Shown here piece after piece: positions 36,637 to 45,719 of a stretch of DNA of 64,000 bases. Source of the stretch: Polyangiaceae bacterium (GTDB lineage: Bacteria; Myxococcota_A; Polyangia; Polyangiales; Polyangiaceae). Below the pieces are notes generated by a model that was not told the DNA's origin, made no database searches, and was given only the letters and a program-made list of their open reading frames with translations. The stretch is taken from positions 17,201 through 81,200 of the forward strand of contig JAICUB010000030.1 in NCBI GenBank assembly GCA_025936045.1, written 5' to 3'. Made by a program: the position numbers and the translations under genes. How positions within the stretch are numbered: position 1 is the first letter of the stretch; the number at the start of each line of letters is the position of its first letter.

Positions 36637-38871
36637 CTACGTCGCTTGGTCGGAGGCGTCGATCGGGCGGACGCGCGCCGCGCAGTGCTTGTAGGACGGC
36701 TGGCGCGAGTGCGGGTCGAACGCGGGAAAGGTGAGCTGGTTCGCCTTCGCGTAATGCATCGGCACGAAGAGCTGGCCGGGCCTGACGACGTGCGTCGGGT
36801 AGGCGCGCGCCCTGAACGTCCCGCGGCGGGATTCGACGATCACCCAGCTGCCGGGCGTGATCGCGAGTCGCTCGGCGTCCGCGGGGCTGAGCTCGACGTA
36901 GGGCTCGTTCGGATAGAGGCGGCGCAGGACCGCTGATTTTTCGGTGCGCGTCTGCGTATGCCATTGACTCGAAGAGCCGCGCCCCGTGAGCAAGACGAAC
37001 GGGTAGTCCGGCGTCGTCGCTTCCGGTACCGGGCGCGGCGCGTCGAAGAGGAGCTTCGCTTTACCGTCGGCGTGGAAGAAGTGCCCGTCGGAGAAGAGTC
37101 GCCGCTGGCTCTGCGCGACGACGCGCTCCCCGGCGCGGAGCGGCCATTGGATGCCGCGCCGGTCGTCGAGCATGCCGTAGTCCTCGATGCCCGTGATGTC
37201 GCAGGGCTGACCGCGCGAAAGCTCCTTCAAGATTTGAAACGTCGCTTCCGGATCCGTCCAGCGCCGGAACGAGTCGCCGACGCCCCAGGCTTCCGCGAGT
37301 AGCTTGAAAATCGCGAAATCGGCCAGGGCCTCGCCCGGGGCGCGCGCGGCCTTTTTGAGCAACCCGATCCGTCGCTCCGAATTGATGAAAGTGCCTTCCT
37401 TTTCGCCCCAGCCGGCCGCCGGCAGCACCAAGTGCGCGAGGCGTGCGGTCTCGGTCGTCGTGTACATGTCTTGGACCACCAAAAAATCCAAGCGCTTCAG
37501 GATGTCGGCAACGTCCGCCTGGTTGATCCAGGAGTGGGCGGTGTTGGTCGCGACGATCCAGAGTCCCTTGATCTTGCCCGCGAGCACCTGCTCGAGGATC
37601 TGATCGTAGGCGAGGCTCGGCCGATCGGGGATGCGCTCGACCGGGATGTCGAGCACGTCCGCGACGTGAGCGCGGTGCTCGGGGTTCGTGAAATCACGCC
37701 CGCCGAGCAGGTTCGTCGTGTTGCTGAACAGGCGCGAGCCCATCGCGTTGCATTGACCGGTGATGGAGTTCGCGCCCGTACCGGGCCGGCCGATGTTGCC
37801 CGTGATGAGCGCGAGATTGATCAGCGACTGCGCGAGGCGGACGCCCTCGTGGCTCTGATTCACGCCCATCGTCCACCAAATACTCACGCGCTTGCCCGTG
37901 CCGATGAGCTGCGCGAGCCGAGCGATGGAGTCCTGCGGCAGGCCCGTCGCTTCGGCGGCGCGCGCGAGCGTGAACGGCGCCACGTGCCGCGAAAGCTCGT
38001 CGAACCCGGCCGTGTGCGCCTCGATGAAGTCGCGGTCGAGCCAGCCGCGCGCGATGAGGTGCTGCGTCACGGCGTAAAACAGCGTCAAGTCCGACTTCGG
38101 CGCGAGCGGCAAGTGCAGCGTCGCGTTCATCGCCGTCTCCGTGCGGCGTGGGTCGACCACGACGATCTCGGGCTTGTGCGGATTTCGGCACACGTGCTCC
38201 CAGAGGATCGGATGCGCAATGCAGAGGTTCGACCCGACGAAAACGATGACGTCCGACTGCTCGAAATCCTCGTAGGTATAGGGCGGTGCGTCGAAGCCGA
38301 ATGCCTGTTTGTACGCGACCGCGGCCGTCGCCATGCATTGCCGCGTATTGCCGTCGCCGTGCACGAGGCCCATGCCGAATTTCGCGAAAGCGCCGAGCAG
38401 CGCGAGCTCTTCGGTCGGGATTTGGCCGGTGCCGAGCCACGCCACCGCCTCCTTGCCGTGCTTGGCCTGGATCGCCTTGAAACGACGGACGAACGCCTCG
38501 AGCGCCTTGTCCCAGCCGACCGGCACCAGCACTCCGCGTTCGTTGCGGACGAGCGGCGTCGTTGCGCGATCTTTCGCTCGAAGCGGCGTGAGCGCCTCCC
38601 ATCCCTTCGGGCACGCCATGCCGAAGTTCACGGAGTAGTCGCGCGCGGGCGTGAGGCCTACGGCTTCACCCTCGCGCAGGTGCAGCTCGAGACCGCAGCC
38701 CGTCGAGCAAAAGCCGCACACCGCGGTCGTGGTGGCGTCGGGCTTCTTCGAGAACGGCACCTGGCCGATGCCGAAGCCGGCCGGCGCGCGCAAGAGCTCG
38801 GTCGTGAGGGGGCCTTGCTTTTGGTGGAGCAGGTCGAGCGCGCCGTCCAGGAGCTCGCGCGGAGTTTTCAC
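36637..38871 (-). CDS. Assimilatory nitrate reductase, molybdopterin catalytic subunit
   Basis: A 744-residue bis-MGD molybdoenzyme of the NarB/NasA class, reducing nitrate to nitrite. The N-terminal [4Fe-4S] ligands are C52, C55, C59 (CGFCSTGCG) and C87; C179 (NTRQCMATA) is the molybdenum ligand. IWWTMGVNQSHEGV, GRPGTGANSITGQCNAMGSR, EKEGTFINSERRIGL and the C-terminal dinucleotide-binding domain (LLTGRGSSSQWHTQTRT) are typical. No Tat signal, so it acts in the cytoplasm. Its start overlaps the DmsB-DmsC fusion by 4 bp; electrons probably come through that partner, unlike the ferredoxin- or flavoprotein-linked enzymes of most bacteria. Confidence 0.92.
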   Translation of the reverse strand: MKTPRELLDGALDLLHQKQGPLTTELLRAPAGFGIGQVPFSKKPDATTTAVCGFCSTGCGLELHLREGEAVGLTPARDYSVNFGMACPKGWEALTPLRAKDRATTPLVRNERGVLVPVGWDKALEAFVRRFKAIQAKHGKEAVAWLGTGQIPTEELALLGAFAKFGMGLVHGDGNTRQCMATAAVAYKQAFGFDAPPYTYEDFEQSDVIVFVGSNLCIAHPILWEHVCRNPHKPEIVVVDPRRTETAMNATLHLPLAPKSDLTLFYAVTQHLIARGWLDRDFIEAHTAGFDELSRHVAPFTLARAAEATGLPQDSIARLAQLIGTGKRVSIWWTMGVNQSHEGVRLAQSLINLALITGNIGRPGTGANSITGQCNAMGSRLFSNTTNLLGGRDFTNPEHRAHVADVLDIPVERIPDRPSLAYDQILEQVLAGKIKGLWIVATNTAHSWINQADVADILKRLDFLVVQDMYTTTETARLAHLVLPAAGWGEKEGTFINSERRIGLLKKAARAPGEALADFAIFKLLAEAWGVGDSFRRWTDPEATFQILKELSRGQPCDITGIEDYGMLDDRRGIQWPLRAGERVVAQSQRRLFSDGHFFHADGKAKLLFDAPRPVPEATTPDYPFVLLTGRGSSSQWHTQTRTEKSAVLRRLYPNEPYVELSPADAERLAITPGSWVIVESRRGTFRARAYPTHVVRPGQLFVPMHYAKANQLTFPAFDPHSRQPSYKHCAARVRPIDASDQAT

Positions 38872-40598
38872 GGGCCGATCGCTCCCGGCATCTTCGGTGC
38901 GCTCTGCGCGCTGAAGAACAGGAGGCGCTCGCTGATCTCGCCCGCGAGCAGCAAGACCCAGGCGAAGAGCGCGAGACCGAGCTGCGTCTCGGCCTCGATC
39001 CCGGGCGTCCTGGCCGTCAGCACGAGAGTGAGCGTCGCGACCGCTCCGAACGCGAAGCGCGCGAGAGCGACGGGCCGGAGCTCACCCACGAGCAGGAGCG
39101 CCGTCCGCCGCAGCTCGCCGAGACCGCGCTCCCTCAGATGCAGGAAGATCTCGGCGTCGAACAGCAGCTTCACGCAAGTGAGCACGGCAAGCGGCGCGAG
39201 CAAGCCGAACGCCGTCGCGCGGAGCGCCGAGTCTCGGCCTTGCAGTAGCGACGCGAGGGTGAGCGCGACGCTCGTCGTCGAAACGCCGAGGACGGCAGCC
39301 GTCAAGAAGAAGCGCCCGCTCGTGCGCGCGGCGCTCCACCAGCGGCGCGCCGTGACTTGGTAGAGCATCATCGAGCAGAGCACGCCGACGACGCCGCTCG
39401 CCGCGACGACGAGCCCGAGCACGGAGCGCCCCGTCGTCAGCAATGCGGCCGGCGGCGCCGGCAAGCCGAAGCGCGTGACGAGCGGCTCGACCCAGAAGAG
39501 CGACGCGTAGACGAGGGCGCACTGGGCGAACAAGCCGAACGCCAGGACTTCGCGGCTCATCCACGACGTGCGGATGCCTAGGATCGCTCGGAACGCATAT
39601 TGCGGGCGCCCGAGGTGGAAGATGCTCGCGCCGAGTGCGAGCAGACCCATCGTCACGGCGAGGAGCGATTGGTACGGGCGAGCCACGCCGAGCGTCGCGT
39701 AGCCGCCCATGCGCTCGAGCACGAGGTCGACCACGAACGCACCGACCGAGAGCTGCGTGAGCACGAGCAAGAACACGAGCGGCACGTGCCGGTGCGAGCT
39801 TCTCACGCGGTGGAAGTCCGCCGGCAACACGTTGCGCGGCAGCGGGCGGGTGCTCTTGTACGTCGTCGTCGGAACGGTGATCGTGGGCGACGGCGAGCCC
39901 GGCAAGAACGCTTCGGTCGCGGCGTCTTCGAGCGCGCGTGCCGTATCGACGATACGGATCGAAATGGCTTCGTTCGGGCAGGCCTGCACGCACGCGGGCG
40001 GCTCCCCTTCCGCGAGGCGGTCGCTGCACATGTCGCACTTGCGCACGATGCCGCGCTTTTTGCTGTATTGCGGCACTTCGTAAGGGCAAGTGAGCGTGCA
40101 GTACTGGCAGCCGATGCACTGGTCGTCCAAGTGCTTGACGATGCCCGTGACCGGATCCTTTTCGTAGGCGCGCACGGGGCAGCCCTTCATGCACGCCGGA
40201 TCGACGCAATGATGGCAGGCGGTCGTCACGGTTTGCTGCACGGGCGCTTCCGGCGTGCCGCCGTGCAGGAGGCCGACGCTACGCCACGTCTCGCCTTCGT
40301 CGTCGTCGAGCCCGTTCAGCTGATGACAAGCCGTGACGCAAGCTTTGCAGCCGCTGCAGAGGTCCAGATCGACTTGAAACGCGAACTGCTGTCCCGGGCC
40401 GGGGCGCTCGAGCGGAATCAGATCCTGGTAGTAGCGGCGACCGGGCGCGAGCGCGTCTTTTTCGTGCCGTTGGGAGAAGCGCTCGACCGCCGTGAGCCGC
40501 TGCTGCTCGCGCAAATAGTGCTGGAGTAGCGGCAAGCGATGCGGCTCGCGGCGGCGCGACGAGCTACCGGGAAAAATGCTGGAGGCGTCAGCGACCAT
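38868..40598 (-). CDS. DmsB-DmsC fusion: Fe-S and membrane-anchor subunit
   Basis: A 576-residue fusion. The N-terminal domain (about 75-225) binds four [4Fe-4S] clusters: CSGCKACVTAC (from C81), CHHCVDPACMKGCP, CIGCQYCTLTCP and the CDMCSDRLAEGEPPACVQACP set. From about residue 270 there are some eight transmembrane helices of the DmsC/NrfD-like anchor type, including IFHLGRPQYAFRAILGIRTSWMSRE. It would take electrons from quinol and pass them to the nitrate reductase encoded next, with which it overlaps 4 bp. Such a membrane module is normal for respiratory DMSO reductases and unusual for nitrate assimilation. The N-terminus has no Tat or signal peptide. Confidence 0.88.
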   Translation of the reverse strand: MVADASSIFPGSSSRRREPHRLPLLQHYLREQQRLTAVERFSQRHEKDALAPGRRYYQDLIPLERPGPGQQFAFQVDLDLCSGCKACVTACHQLNGLDDDEGETWRSVGLLHGGTPEAPVQQTVTTACHHCVDPACMKGCPVRAYEKDPVTGIVKHLDDQCIGCQYCTLTCPYEVPQYSKKRGIVRKCDMCSDRLAEGEPPACVQACPNEAISIRIVDTARALEDAATEAFLPGSPSPTITVPTTTYKSTRPLPRNVLPADFHRVRSSHRHVPLVFLLVLTQLSVGAFVVDLVLERMGGYATLGVARPYQSLLAVTMGLLALGASIFHLGRPQYAFRAILGIRTSWMSREVLAFGLFAQCALVYASLFWVEPLVTRFGLPAPPAALLTTGRSVLGLVVAASGVVGVLCSMMLYQVTARRWWSAARTSGRFFLTAAVLGVSTTSVALTLASLLQGRDSALRATAFGLLAPLAVLTCVKLLFDAEIFLHLRERGLGELRRTALLLVGELRPVALARFAFGAVATLTLVLTARTPGIEAETQLGLALFAWVLLLAGEISERLLFFSAQSAPKMPGAIGP

Positions 40599-40613
40599 GA
40601 TGGGCTCGCTGGG

Positions 40614-43600
40614 TCATTCGGCCGCCGGCGCCGCCGGGCACGCGAGCTCGGCGACCTTGATGGGTATGAGCTTGTCGACGTCGCGAGCGCTCGGGAGCTC
40701 GACCAGGACCTGGCCGTCCTCGACGCGGATCGGGAACGTGCGGATGCGCAGCTGATCACCGCTCAAGCATTCACCGCTCTTGAGCGAAAACGTCTTCTTG
40801 TGTTGGGGGCAAGCGACCTTGGGGATGCCCTGCTGGTCGCCGAGTAGGCCGCGCGCGAGCACCATGTCCCGCATGTGCGGGCACATGTTCTGCGTCGCGT
40901 ACCACTCGCCGCGCGAGCTGAAGTTGTACACGGCGATTTGTGCGTTGCCGTGGCGGACCGCCATGCCGCCGTCGAGAGGAAAATCCTCGACGCGTCCGAC
41001 GCGCACCCAGCTCGTCTGGATCAGCGGCAGGTGCTTGCGCTCGCGCACGGACTCGGGCTTGTCCTTGACCCAGTCACGCGGGCGCGCCTGGCCGCGCTCG
41101 GCCATGAATTCGACGCTGTCGTCGGGCTCGGACGAATTCGCAAAATGGCGGAAACGCGCGCGCTTTTCGGGATCCTTCACGACCTCAGCCCACTCGCACT
41201 TATACGTCTCGACCAAGAATTGCATCTGCCGCTCGAGGTCCTTCGCGATGCCGAGCCGGTCGTCGATCACCACTTCACGCAGGTAGTCGACGCCGCCGTC
41301 GAGCTTCTCGAGCCAGGGCGCCGTGCGCGTGAGCCGATCGGCGGTCGAGATGTAGTACATCAAGAAGCGATCGATGTAGCGAACCGCCGTCTCCTTATCG
41401 AGGTCGGCCGCGAGCAACACGGCGTGCTTCGGCTTCATGCCGCCGTTGCCGCAAACGTAGAGGTTCCAGCCCTTTTCGGTCGCGATCAGCCCGAAGTCCT
41501 TACCCTGCGCTTCGGCACACTCGCGCACGCAGCCGCTGACGGCGCTCTTCAACTTGTGCGGAGCGCGCAGGCCCTTGTAGCGGTTCTCGATCTCGATCGC
41601 GAACTTGACCGAGTCCTGCACGCCGAAGCGGCACCAGGTCGTACCGACGCAGCTCTTCACCGTGCGAAGGGCCTTGCCGTACGCGTGTCCGCTCTCGAAG
41701 CCCGCGTTCACGAGCTCTTCCCAGATGTCCGGCAGCTGGTCGAGCCGCGCGCCGAACAGATCGATGCGCTGGGCGCCCGTGATCTTCGTGTACAGGCCGA
41801 ACTTATGGGCAATTTGACCGAGAATGACGAGCTTCTCGGGCAGGATCTCGCCGCCGGGGATGCGCGGCACGATCGAGTAGAGCCCGCCACGCTGGAGGTT
41901 CGCGAGGTAGCGGTCGTTCGAGTCCTGGAGCGAGGCGTGCTCGTTCTTCAGGATCATCTCGTTATACAGGCTCGCGATGATCGAGGCGACCGCGGGCTTG
42001 CAGACCTCACAGCCGTTGCCGCTGCCGTGCGACGAGAGCACCTCCGCGAACGTGCGGTAGCCCTTCACCTGCATGATCTGGAAGAGCTCCTGCCGCGAAA
42101 ACGCGAAATGCTCGCAGAGCTGCTCGCGCACGACCTGACCGGCGGCGCGCTGCTCGGCCTTGAGGATGTCGCTCACGAGCGGCACGCAGCCGCCGCAACC
42201 GGTGCCGGCGCGCGTCTTCGCCTTGATCTCGCCGAGCGTCGAGCACTCGCCGCGACGGATGGCGTGGCAGATGTCGCGCTTCGTCACGTTGTTGCACGAG
42301 CACACCTGCGCCGACTCGTTGAGACCCGCCGCCGCCGATTGTCCGCCTTCACGCGCGCCGAAGAGCAGCTCTTCGGGCGCGTCGGGCAACGCGGAGCCGC
42401 TGCGCATGATCTGCGTGAGCTTCGCGTATTCGCCGGCGTCACCGACGAGGATACCGCCGAGAAGCTTGGTGCGATCCTCGCTGATGACGAGCTTCTTGTA
42501 GACGCCTTTGACGAGATCCTCGTAGAGGATGCTCGCGCCGCCGGTGGTGTCGGCGAAGGGGTCGCCGAAACTCGCGACATCGACGCCGAGGAGCTTGAGC
42601 TTGGCCGAAAGGTCCGCGCCCTCGAAGCGCGCCTGGCCGTCGCCCGTGAGGATGCGCGCGAGCACGCTCGCCATCTCGTAGCCGGGCGCGACGAGCCCGT
42701 AGAGTACGTTGGCGTGGAGCGCGCACTCGCCGATGGCCCGGATGGCCGGATCGCTCGTGCGCAGCTGGTCGTCGACGACGACGCCGCCGCGATCGCCGAC
42801 GATGATGCCGGCCTCGCGCGCGAGCTCGTCGCGCGCGCGGATGCCGGCGGCAACGATCAGCATGTCGGCTTCGATCGGCTCGCCCTCGCTGAACTCGACG
42901 CCTTCGACGCGCTCGCGGCCGAGCACGCGCTGCGCCGAGACGTTCAGGTGCACTTCGACGCCGAGCTTGCGAATGCTGCGCAAGAGCAGGCGCGAACCGG
43001 CGCCGTCGAGCTGGCGTGGCATCAGGCGCGGCGCGAACTCGACGACGTGCGTCTCGAGGCCCATCTCGTGCACGGCCTTGGCGGCTTCGAGCCCGAGCAG
43101 GCCGCCGCCCATCACGATGGCGCGCTTGCTCTTCTTCGCGTACTCGCGGATGCCGATCAGATCCTCGATCGTGCGGTAAACGAAGACGCCGGCCTTATCG
43201 ACCCCGGGGATCGGCGGCACGAACGCGTTCGAGCCCGTGCAGAGGACGGCCACGTCGTACGGCACGCGCTCGCCGCTCGACGACTGGATCAGCTTGCGGC
43301 GGCGATCGATCAGCGTCGCGCGCTCGCCGAGGAGCAGGCGGATGCCGTGCTGGCGGTACCACTCGGGCGCGGCCAGCAGCATCTCGTCGGCGCTGGCCTT
43401 TTCGTAGAAGCTCGTGAGACCCACGCGGTCGTAAGCGGGGCGCGGCTCCTCGCAGAACGCGACGATCTGGTACTTGCCCGCCGTGTCGAGCTCGCCGAGA
43501 CGCTCGCAGAGCTTCCAGCCCACCATGCCGTTGCCGACGACGACGAGCTTTTGCTTGGCGCCGTTGCCGCCGAGCTTCACGGGCACGCTGCGCTCGGGGC

Positions 43601-44426
43601 TCGCTGCGCCGTTCACGGCCGGGAGCTCGCCGACGCCGAAAACGCGGACGAGCTCGTGCGCTTGCGGCCGCACGAAGGTCGAGCGCGGCGGCACGTCGTC
43701 CACGCGGAGGCCGTGCTGCTTGAGGGCGAGCTCGACCGCCGTGCCGAGCGCTATGAGCCGAACCTTGCCGAGGTCGGAGCGGAGCTCGTGCGTCGTGCCG
43801 TGAACGCACGCGACTTCCCACAGCGCCTCGACCTGCGTGGGCGAGCTCAAGACGAGCGCGCGCAAGCCGCCGCCCCGCACCGTCTCGTAGAGTGCGAGGG
43901 CACCGCTGTCGGCGCCGGGCGAGCTCGAGAGCAGTCGCACCGTGGCGCCCTTCTTCTCGAGCGTGTCGAGCAGGCGCGGGTCGGGACGCAGGGAGGCGAT
44001 GCCGACGACGCGACCCTGGAGGTCCAACGTATCGAGCACGCCGTTCAAACTCTCGAACGACGAGAGCGGCGCCGGCGCGTCGGCGCGGAGCCCGATCTCG
44101 CGCAGAGCGCCCGCGGGCTTCGGGCCTTGCGTGATTTTTCGCGAAGACCGCAGGGCGGAAACCACCTCTTCCTCACGCTCGAGCTGGCGCGCAAATTCGA
44201 TGATGAGACGCACGCCCTGCGCGGTAAAAAAGACGATGTCGTCGAATTCCCCGCGCGTAAGCTCCATGATCCAGCCTTCGAGCGGCCGCGATCCGGATTC
44301 GGTCGGCGCGACGTCGAAGCGACTGAGGTCGGCTCCCTCCAGCCGGAGGAGCCTCGCCGCGGCGTCCAAATCCGAGACGTTGGGGAGGGCGACGTACCAG
44401 TTCGAAAATAGTCCCGTATCAGCCAT
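40614..44426 (-). CDS. HemD-NirB-NirD triple fusion nitrite reductase
   Basis: A 1270-residue single polypeptide reducing nitrite to ammonium. Residues about 1-265 are a uroporphyrinogen-III-synthase-like (HemD) domain. About 290-1120 is NirB: two Rossmann motifs (VVVGNGMVG near 296, IVMGGGLLGLEAA near 437), the BFD-type [2Fe-2S] site C709/C711/C744/C747, and the siroheme/[4Fe-4S] ligands C926, C932, C966 and C970. About 1140-1260 is a NirD-like Rieske domain with all four ligands, C1182-x-H1184 and C1206-x2-H1209. The gene is intact and in one frame throughout. First gene of the operon, 15 bp from the next; a sigma70-like promoter and leader hairpin lie upstream. Confidence 0.93.
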   Translation of the reverse strand: MADTGLFSNWYVALPNVSDLDAAARLLRLEGADLSRFDVAPTESGSRPLEGWIMELTRGEFDDIVFFTAQGVRLIIEFARQLEREEEVVSALRSSRKITQGPKPAGALREIGLRADAPAPLSSFESLNGVLDTLDLQGRVVGIASLRPDPRLLDTLEKKGATVRLLSSSPGADSGALALYETVRGGGLRALVLSSPTQVEALWEVACVHGTTHELRSDLGKVRLIALGTAVELALKQHGLRVDDVPPRSTFVRPQAHELVRVFGVGELPAVNGAASPERSVPVKLGGNGAKQKLVVVGNGMVGWKLCERLGELDTAGKYQIVAFCEEPRPAYDRVGLTSFYEKASADEMLLAAPEWYRQHGIRLLLGERATLIDRRRKLIQSSSGERVPYDVAVLCTGSNAFVPPIPGVDKAGVFVYRTIEDLIGIREYAKKSKRAIVMGGGLLGLEAAKAVHEMGLETHVVEFAPRLMPRQLDGAGSRLLLRSIRKLGVEVHLNVSAQRVLGRERVEGVEFSEGEPIEADMLIVAAGIRARDELAREAGIIVGDRGGVVVDDQLRTSDPAIRAIGECALHANVLYGLVAPGYEMASVLARILTGDGQARFEGADLSAKLKLLGVDVASFGDPFADTTGGASILYEDLVKGVYKKLVISEDRTKLLGGILVGDAGEYAKLTQIMRSGSALPDAPEELLFGAREGGQSAAAGLNESAQVCSCNNVTKRDICHAIRRGECSTLGEIKAKTRAGTGCGGCVPLVSDILKAEQRAAGQVVREQLCEHFAFSRQELFQIMQVKGYRTFAEVLSSHGSGNGCEVCKPAVASIIASLYNEMILKNEHASLQDSNDRYLANLQRGGLYSIVPRIPGGEILPEKLVILGQIAHKFGLYTKITGAQRIDLFGARLDQLPDIWEELVNAGFESGHAYGKALRTVKSCVGTTWCRFGVQDSVKFAIEIENRYKGLRAPHKLKSAVSGCVRECAEAQGKDFGLIATEKGWNLYVCGNGGMKPKHAVLLAADLDKETAVRYIDRFLMYYISTADRLTRTAPWLEKLDGGVDYLREVVIDDRLGIAKDLERQMQFLVETYKCEWAEVVKDPEKRARFRHFANSSEPDDSVEFMAERGQARPRDWVKDKPESVRERKHLPLIQTSWVRVGRVEDFPLDGGMAVRHGNAQIAVYNFSSRGEWYATQNMCPHMRDMVLARGLLGDQQGIPKVACPQHKKTFSLKSGECLSGDQLRIRTFPIRVEDGQVLVELPSARDVDKLIPIKVAELACPAAPAAE

Positions 44427-44467
44427 CGACGCGGACCTCGCCGTGATGGGGCAACCACCCGAAAGGG

Positions 44468-44501
44468 TCGTCGTGCACCGGCTTTCGCTTGAGCACGACG
44501 A
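44468..44501 (-). promoter_or_regulatory. Leader hairpin upstream of nitrite-reductase operon
   Basis: A perfect 9-bp inverted repeat (44468-44476 with 44493-44501, arms tcgtcgtgc/gcacgacga) with a 16-nt loop, lying 42-75 bp upstream of the nirB-fusion ATG and inside the predicted transcript leader. It could be an RNA control element or protein site; no known motif matched. Confidence 0.35.
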
Positions 44502-44523
44502 GCAGATGAAAAACTCGATTTTC

Positions 44524-44551
44524 AGTCTACGCGCGGCGCGCGACTCGTCAA
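44524..44551 (-). promoter_or_regulatory. Possible sigma70 promoter of the nitrite/nitrate reductase operon
   Basis: On the minus strand, TTGACG (44551-44546) and TAGACT (44529-44524) are spaced 16 bp, close to the -35/-10 consensus. Transcription would start near 44517, about 90 bp before the start codon. Not tested against the genome's background. Confidence 0.35.
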
Positions 44552-44770
44552 CGCATGAAATCGCACAATTTCAGCCGGAAACGCGCGTGTCGACGCAACG
44601 GCGAAACAGCTGAGAAACTCCGAAACGTCGCCGACAAACAAGTTCATCGTGCGGAAACGATCGGCGGCCTCGTCACGTTCACGAAACCCGGGGCGCGGGT
44701 CTCACCCTTCGGAGTAGCGGCGCCGAAACTCGCGACCCGTCACTTCAGGAACCGCGGCCCGTTGACTCAC

Positions 44771-44795
44771 GCCGAGCCGGCCGGGACGGCTCGGC
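44771..44795 (-). terminator. Hairpin after moaD
   Basis: Perfect 9-bp stem (44771-44779 with 44787-44795) with a 7-nt loop, 30 bp after the moaD stop on the minus strand. Very GC-rich and without a T-run, so termination efficiency is uncertain. Confidence 0.4.
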
Positions 44796-44824
44796 CCGCG
44801 CCCACCCTTCGGGCGTTCGCTGGG

Positions 44825-45085
44825 TCAGCCGCCCGAGACGGGTGGGATGAGCGCCACCACGTCGCCTGCCACGAGCCGACGCTCGTGCGAGACGAACTCG
44901 TCACCCACCGCGAACCGAATGCTACCGAGCAAGCCACGGAGGGCGGGGCGAGATGCCTCGAGAAAGGCGACTAGCCGGCCGACGTCATCGACGCCGTCCG
45001 GAAGCTCGAGCTGCTCCGACCCGACGCCCATTCGCTCGCGAATTGCGGCGAAATACAGCAGCTCAATCGATTTGTTTGCACTCAC
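44825..45085 (-). CDS. moaD: Molybdopterin synthase small subunit
   Basis: An 86-residue ubiquitin-fold sulfur carrier that donates sulfur to precursor Z via its C-terminal thiocarboxylate. The sequence has the IELLYFAAIRERMG first strand, LEASRPALRGLLGSIRFAVGDEFV and the invariant C-terminus ALIPPVSGG. Partner MoaE is at 46915. It is activated by MoeB in other bacteria, and no moeB is seen here. It is transcribed leftwards, diverging from moaB, and lies 398 bp upstream of the nitrite reductase on the same strand. Confidence 0.95.
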   Translation of the reverse strand: MSANKSIELLYFAAIRERMGVGSEQLELPDGVDDVGRLVAFLEASRPALRGLLGSIRFAVGDEFVSHERRLVAGDVVALIPPVSGG

Positions 45086-45143
45086 GGCGTACGGCCTTGC
45101 ACGGGTATCCAGCTGGGAGGTGTACGCTCTTCAGTTAGCACCG

Positions 45144-45719
45144 ATGGCCGGCCATGGAGCCAATGATCCGCACGCCGACGCTCCGTCCACCGGACGCCGC
45201 GACATTCGCATTCTGACCGTCACCGTGAGCGACACGCGCACGAGCGGCACCGACGAATCCGGACCGAAGCTCCGCGCGCTCCTCGAGGCGGCCGGCTACA
45301 CGCTCGTGGAACATAGGATCGTGAAGGACGAACCACCGCTCATCGCGGCCGTGGTGCGCGCGCTTTCCATGCACGACCTTGCGGACGTGCTCGTGACGAC
45401 GGGGGGCACCGGCATCGCCCCGCGTGACTGCACGATCGAAGCGCTCGCCCCGTTGCTCGAGAAGACGCTCGACGGCTTTGGCGAAGCGTTTCGGCGACTG
45501 TCTTGGGACGACGTGGGGCCGCGCGCCGTGCTCTCGCGCGCGCTCGCGGGCGTGGCCGGCGGCCGCGTCGTCGTGGCGTTGCCGGGCAGCCCACGCGCCG
45601 TGGCGCTCGCGGTCGAGAAGCTACTCGTGCCGTTGCTCGAGCACGCCGTCGCGCTCTGCCGCGGCGAGCTCGGCGGTCACGGGCATCGGCACGGACACGG
45701 ACACGGAGGCGGCGGCTGA
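45144..45719 (+). CDS. moaB: Molybdopterin adenylyltransferase-like MoaB with His-rich tail
   Basis: A 191-residue MoaB/Mog-family protein. ILTVTVSDTRTSGTDESGPKL is the N-terminal motif, DVLVTTGGTGIAPRD the molybdopterin-binding loop, and ALPGSPRAVALAVEKLLVPLLEH the C-terminal helix. It adenylates molybdopterin before MoeA inserts molybdenum. After about residue 175 it carries a HGHRHGHGHGGGG tail, likely metal-binding. ATG chosen; an in-frame GTG at 45120 is also possible. Its stop overlaps the start of moeA (TGATG). Confidence 0.92.
   Translation: MAGHGANDPHADAPSTGRRDIRILTVTVSDTRTSGTDESGPKLRALLEAAGYTLVEHRIVKDEPPLIAAVVRALSMHDLADVLVTTGGTGIAPRDCTIEALAPLLEKTLDGFGEAFRRLSWDDVGPRAVLSRALAGVAGGRVVVALPGSPRAVALAVEKLLVPLLEHAVALCRGELGGHGHRHGHGHGGGG

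Larger units (their letters stand above)
44427..44824. other. Intergenic region upstream of the nitrite-reductase operon
   Basis: A 398-bp gap between the nitrite-reductase start and the moaD stop, both on the minus strand. It contains the promoter-like hexamers, a 9-bp leader hairpin, and a 9-bp hairpin close to moaD described separately. No convincing gene or tRNA was seen in it. Confidence 0.5.

Noticed and set aside
40875..44411. Long open frame (about 1178 codons) on the + strand opposite the nitrite-reductase fusion
   Set aside because: It is an artefact of high-GC codon bias; the opposite strand has continuous domain matches with catalytic residues, while this frame is Arg/Ala/His-rich without motifs.
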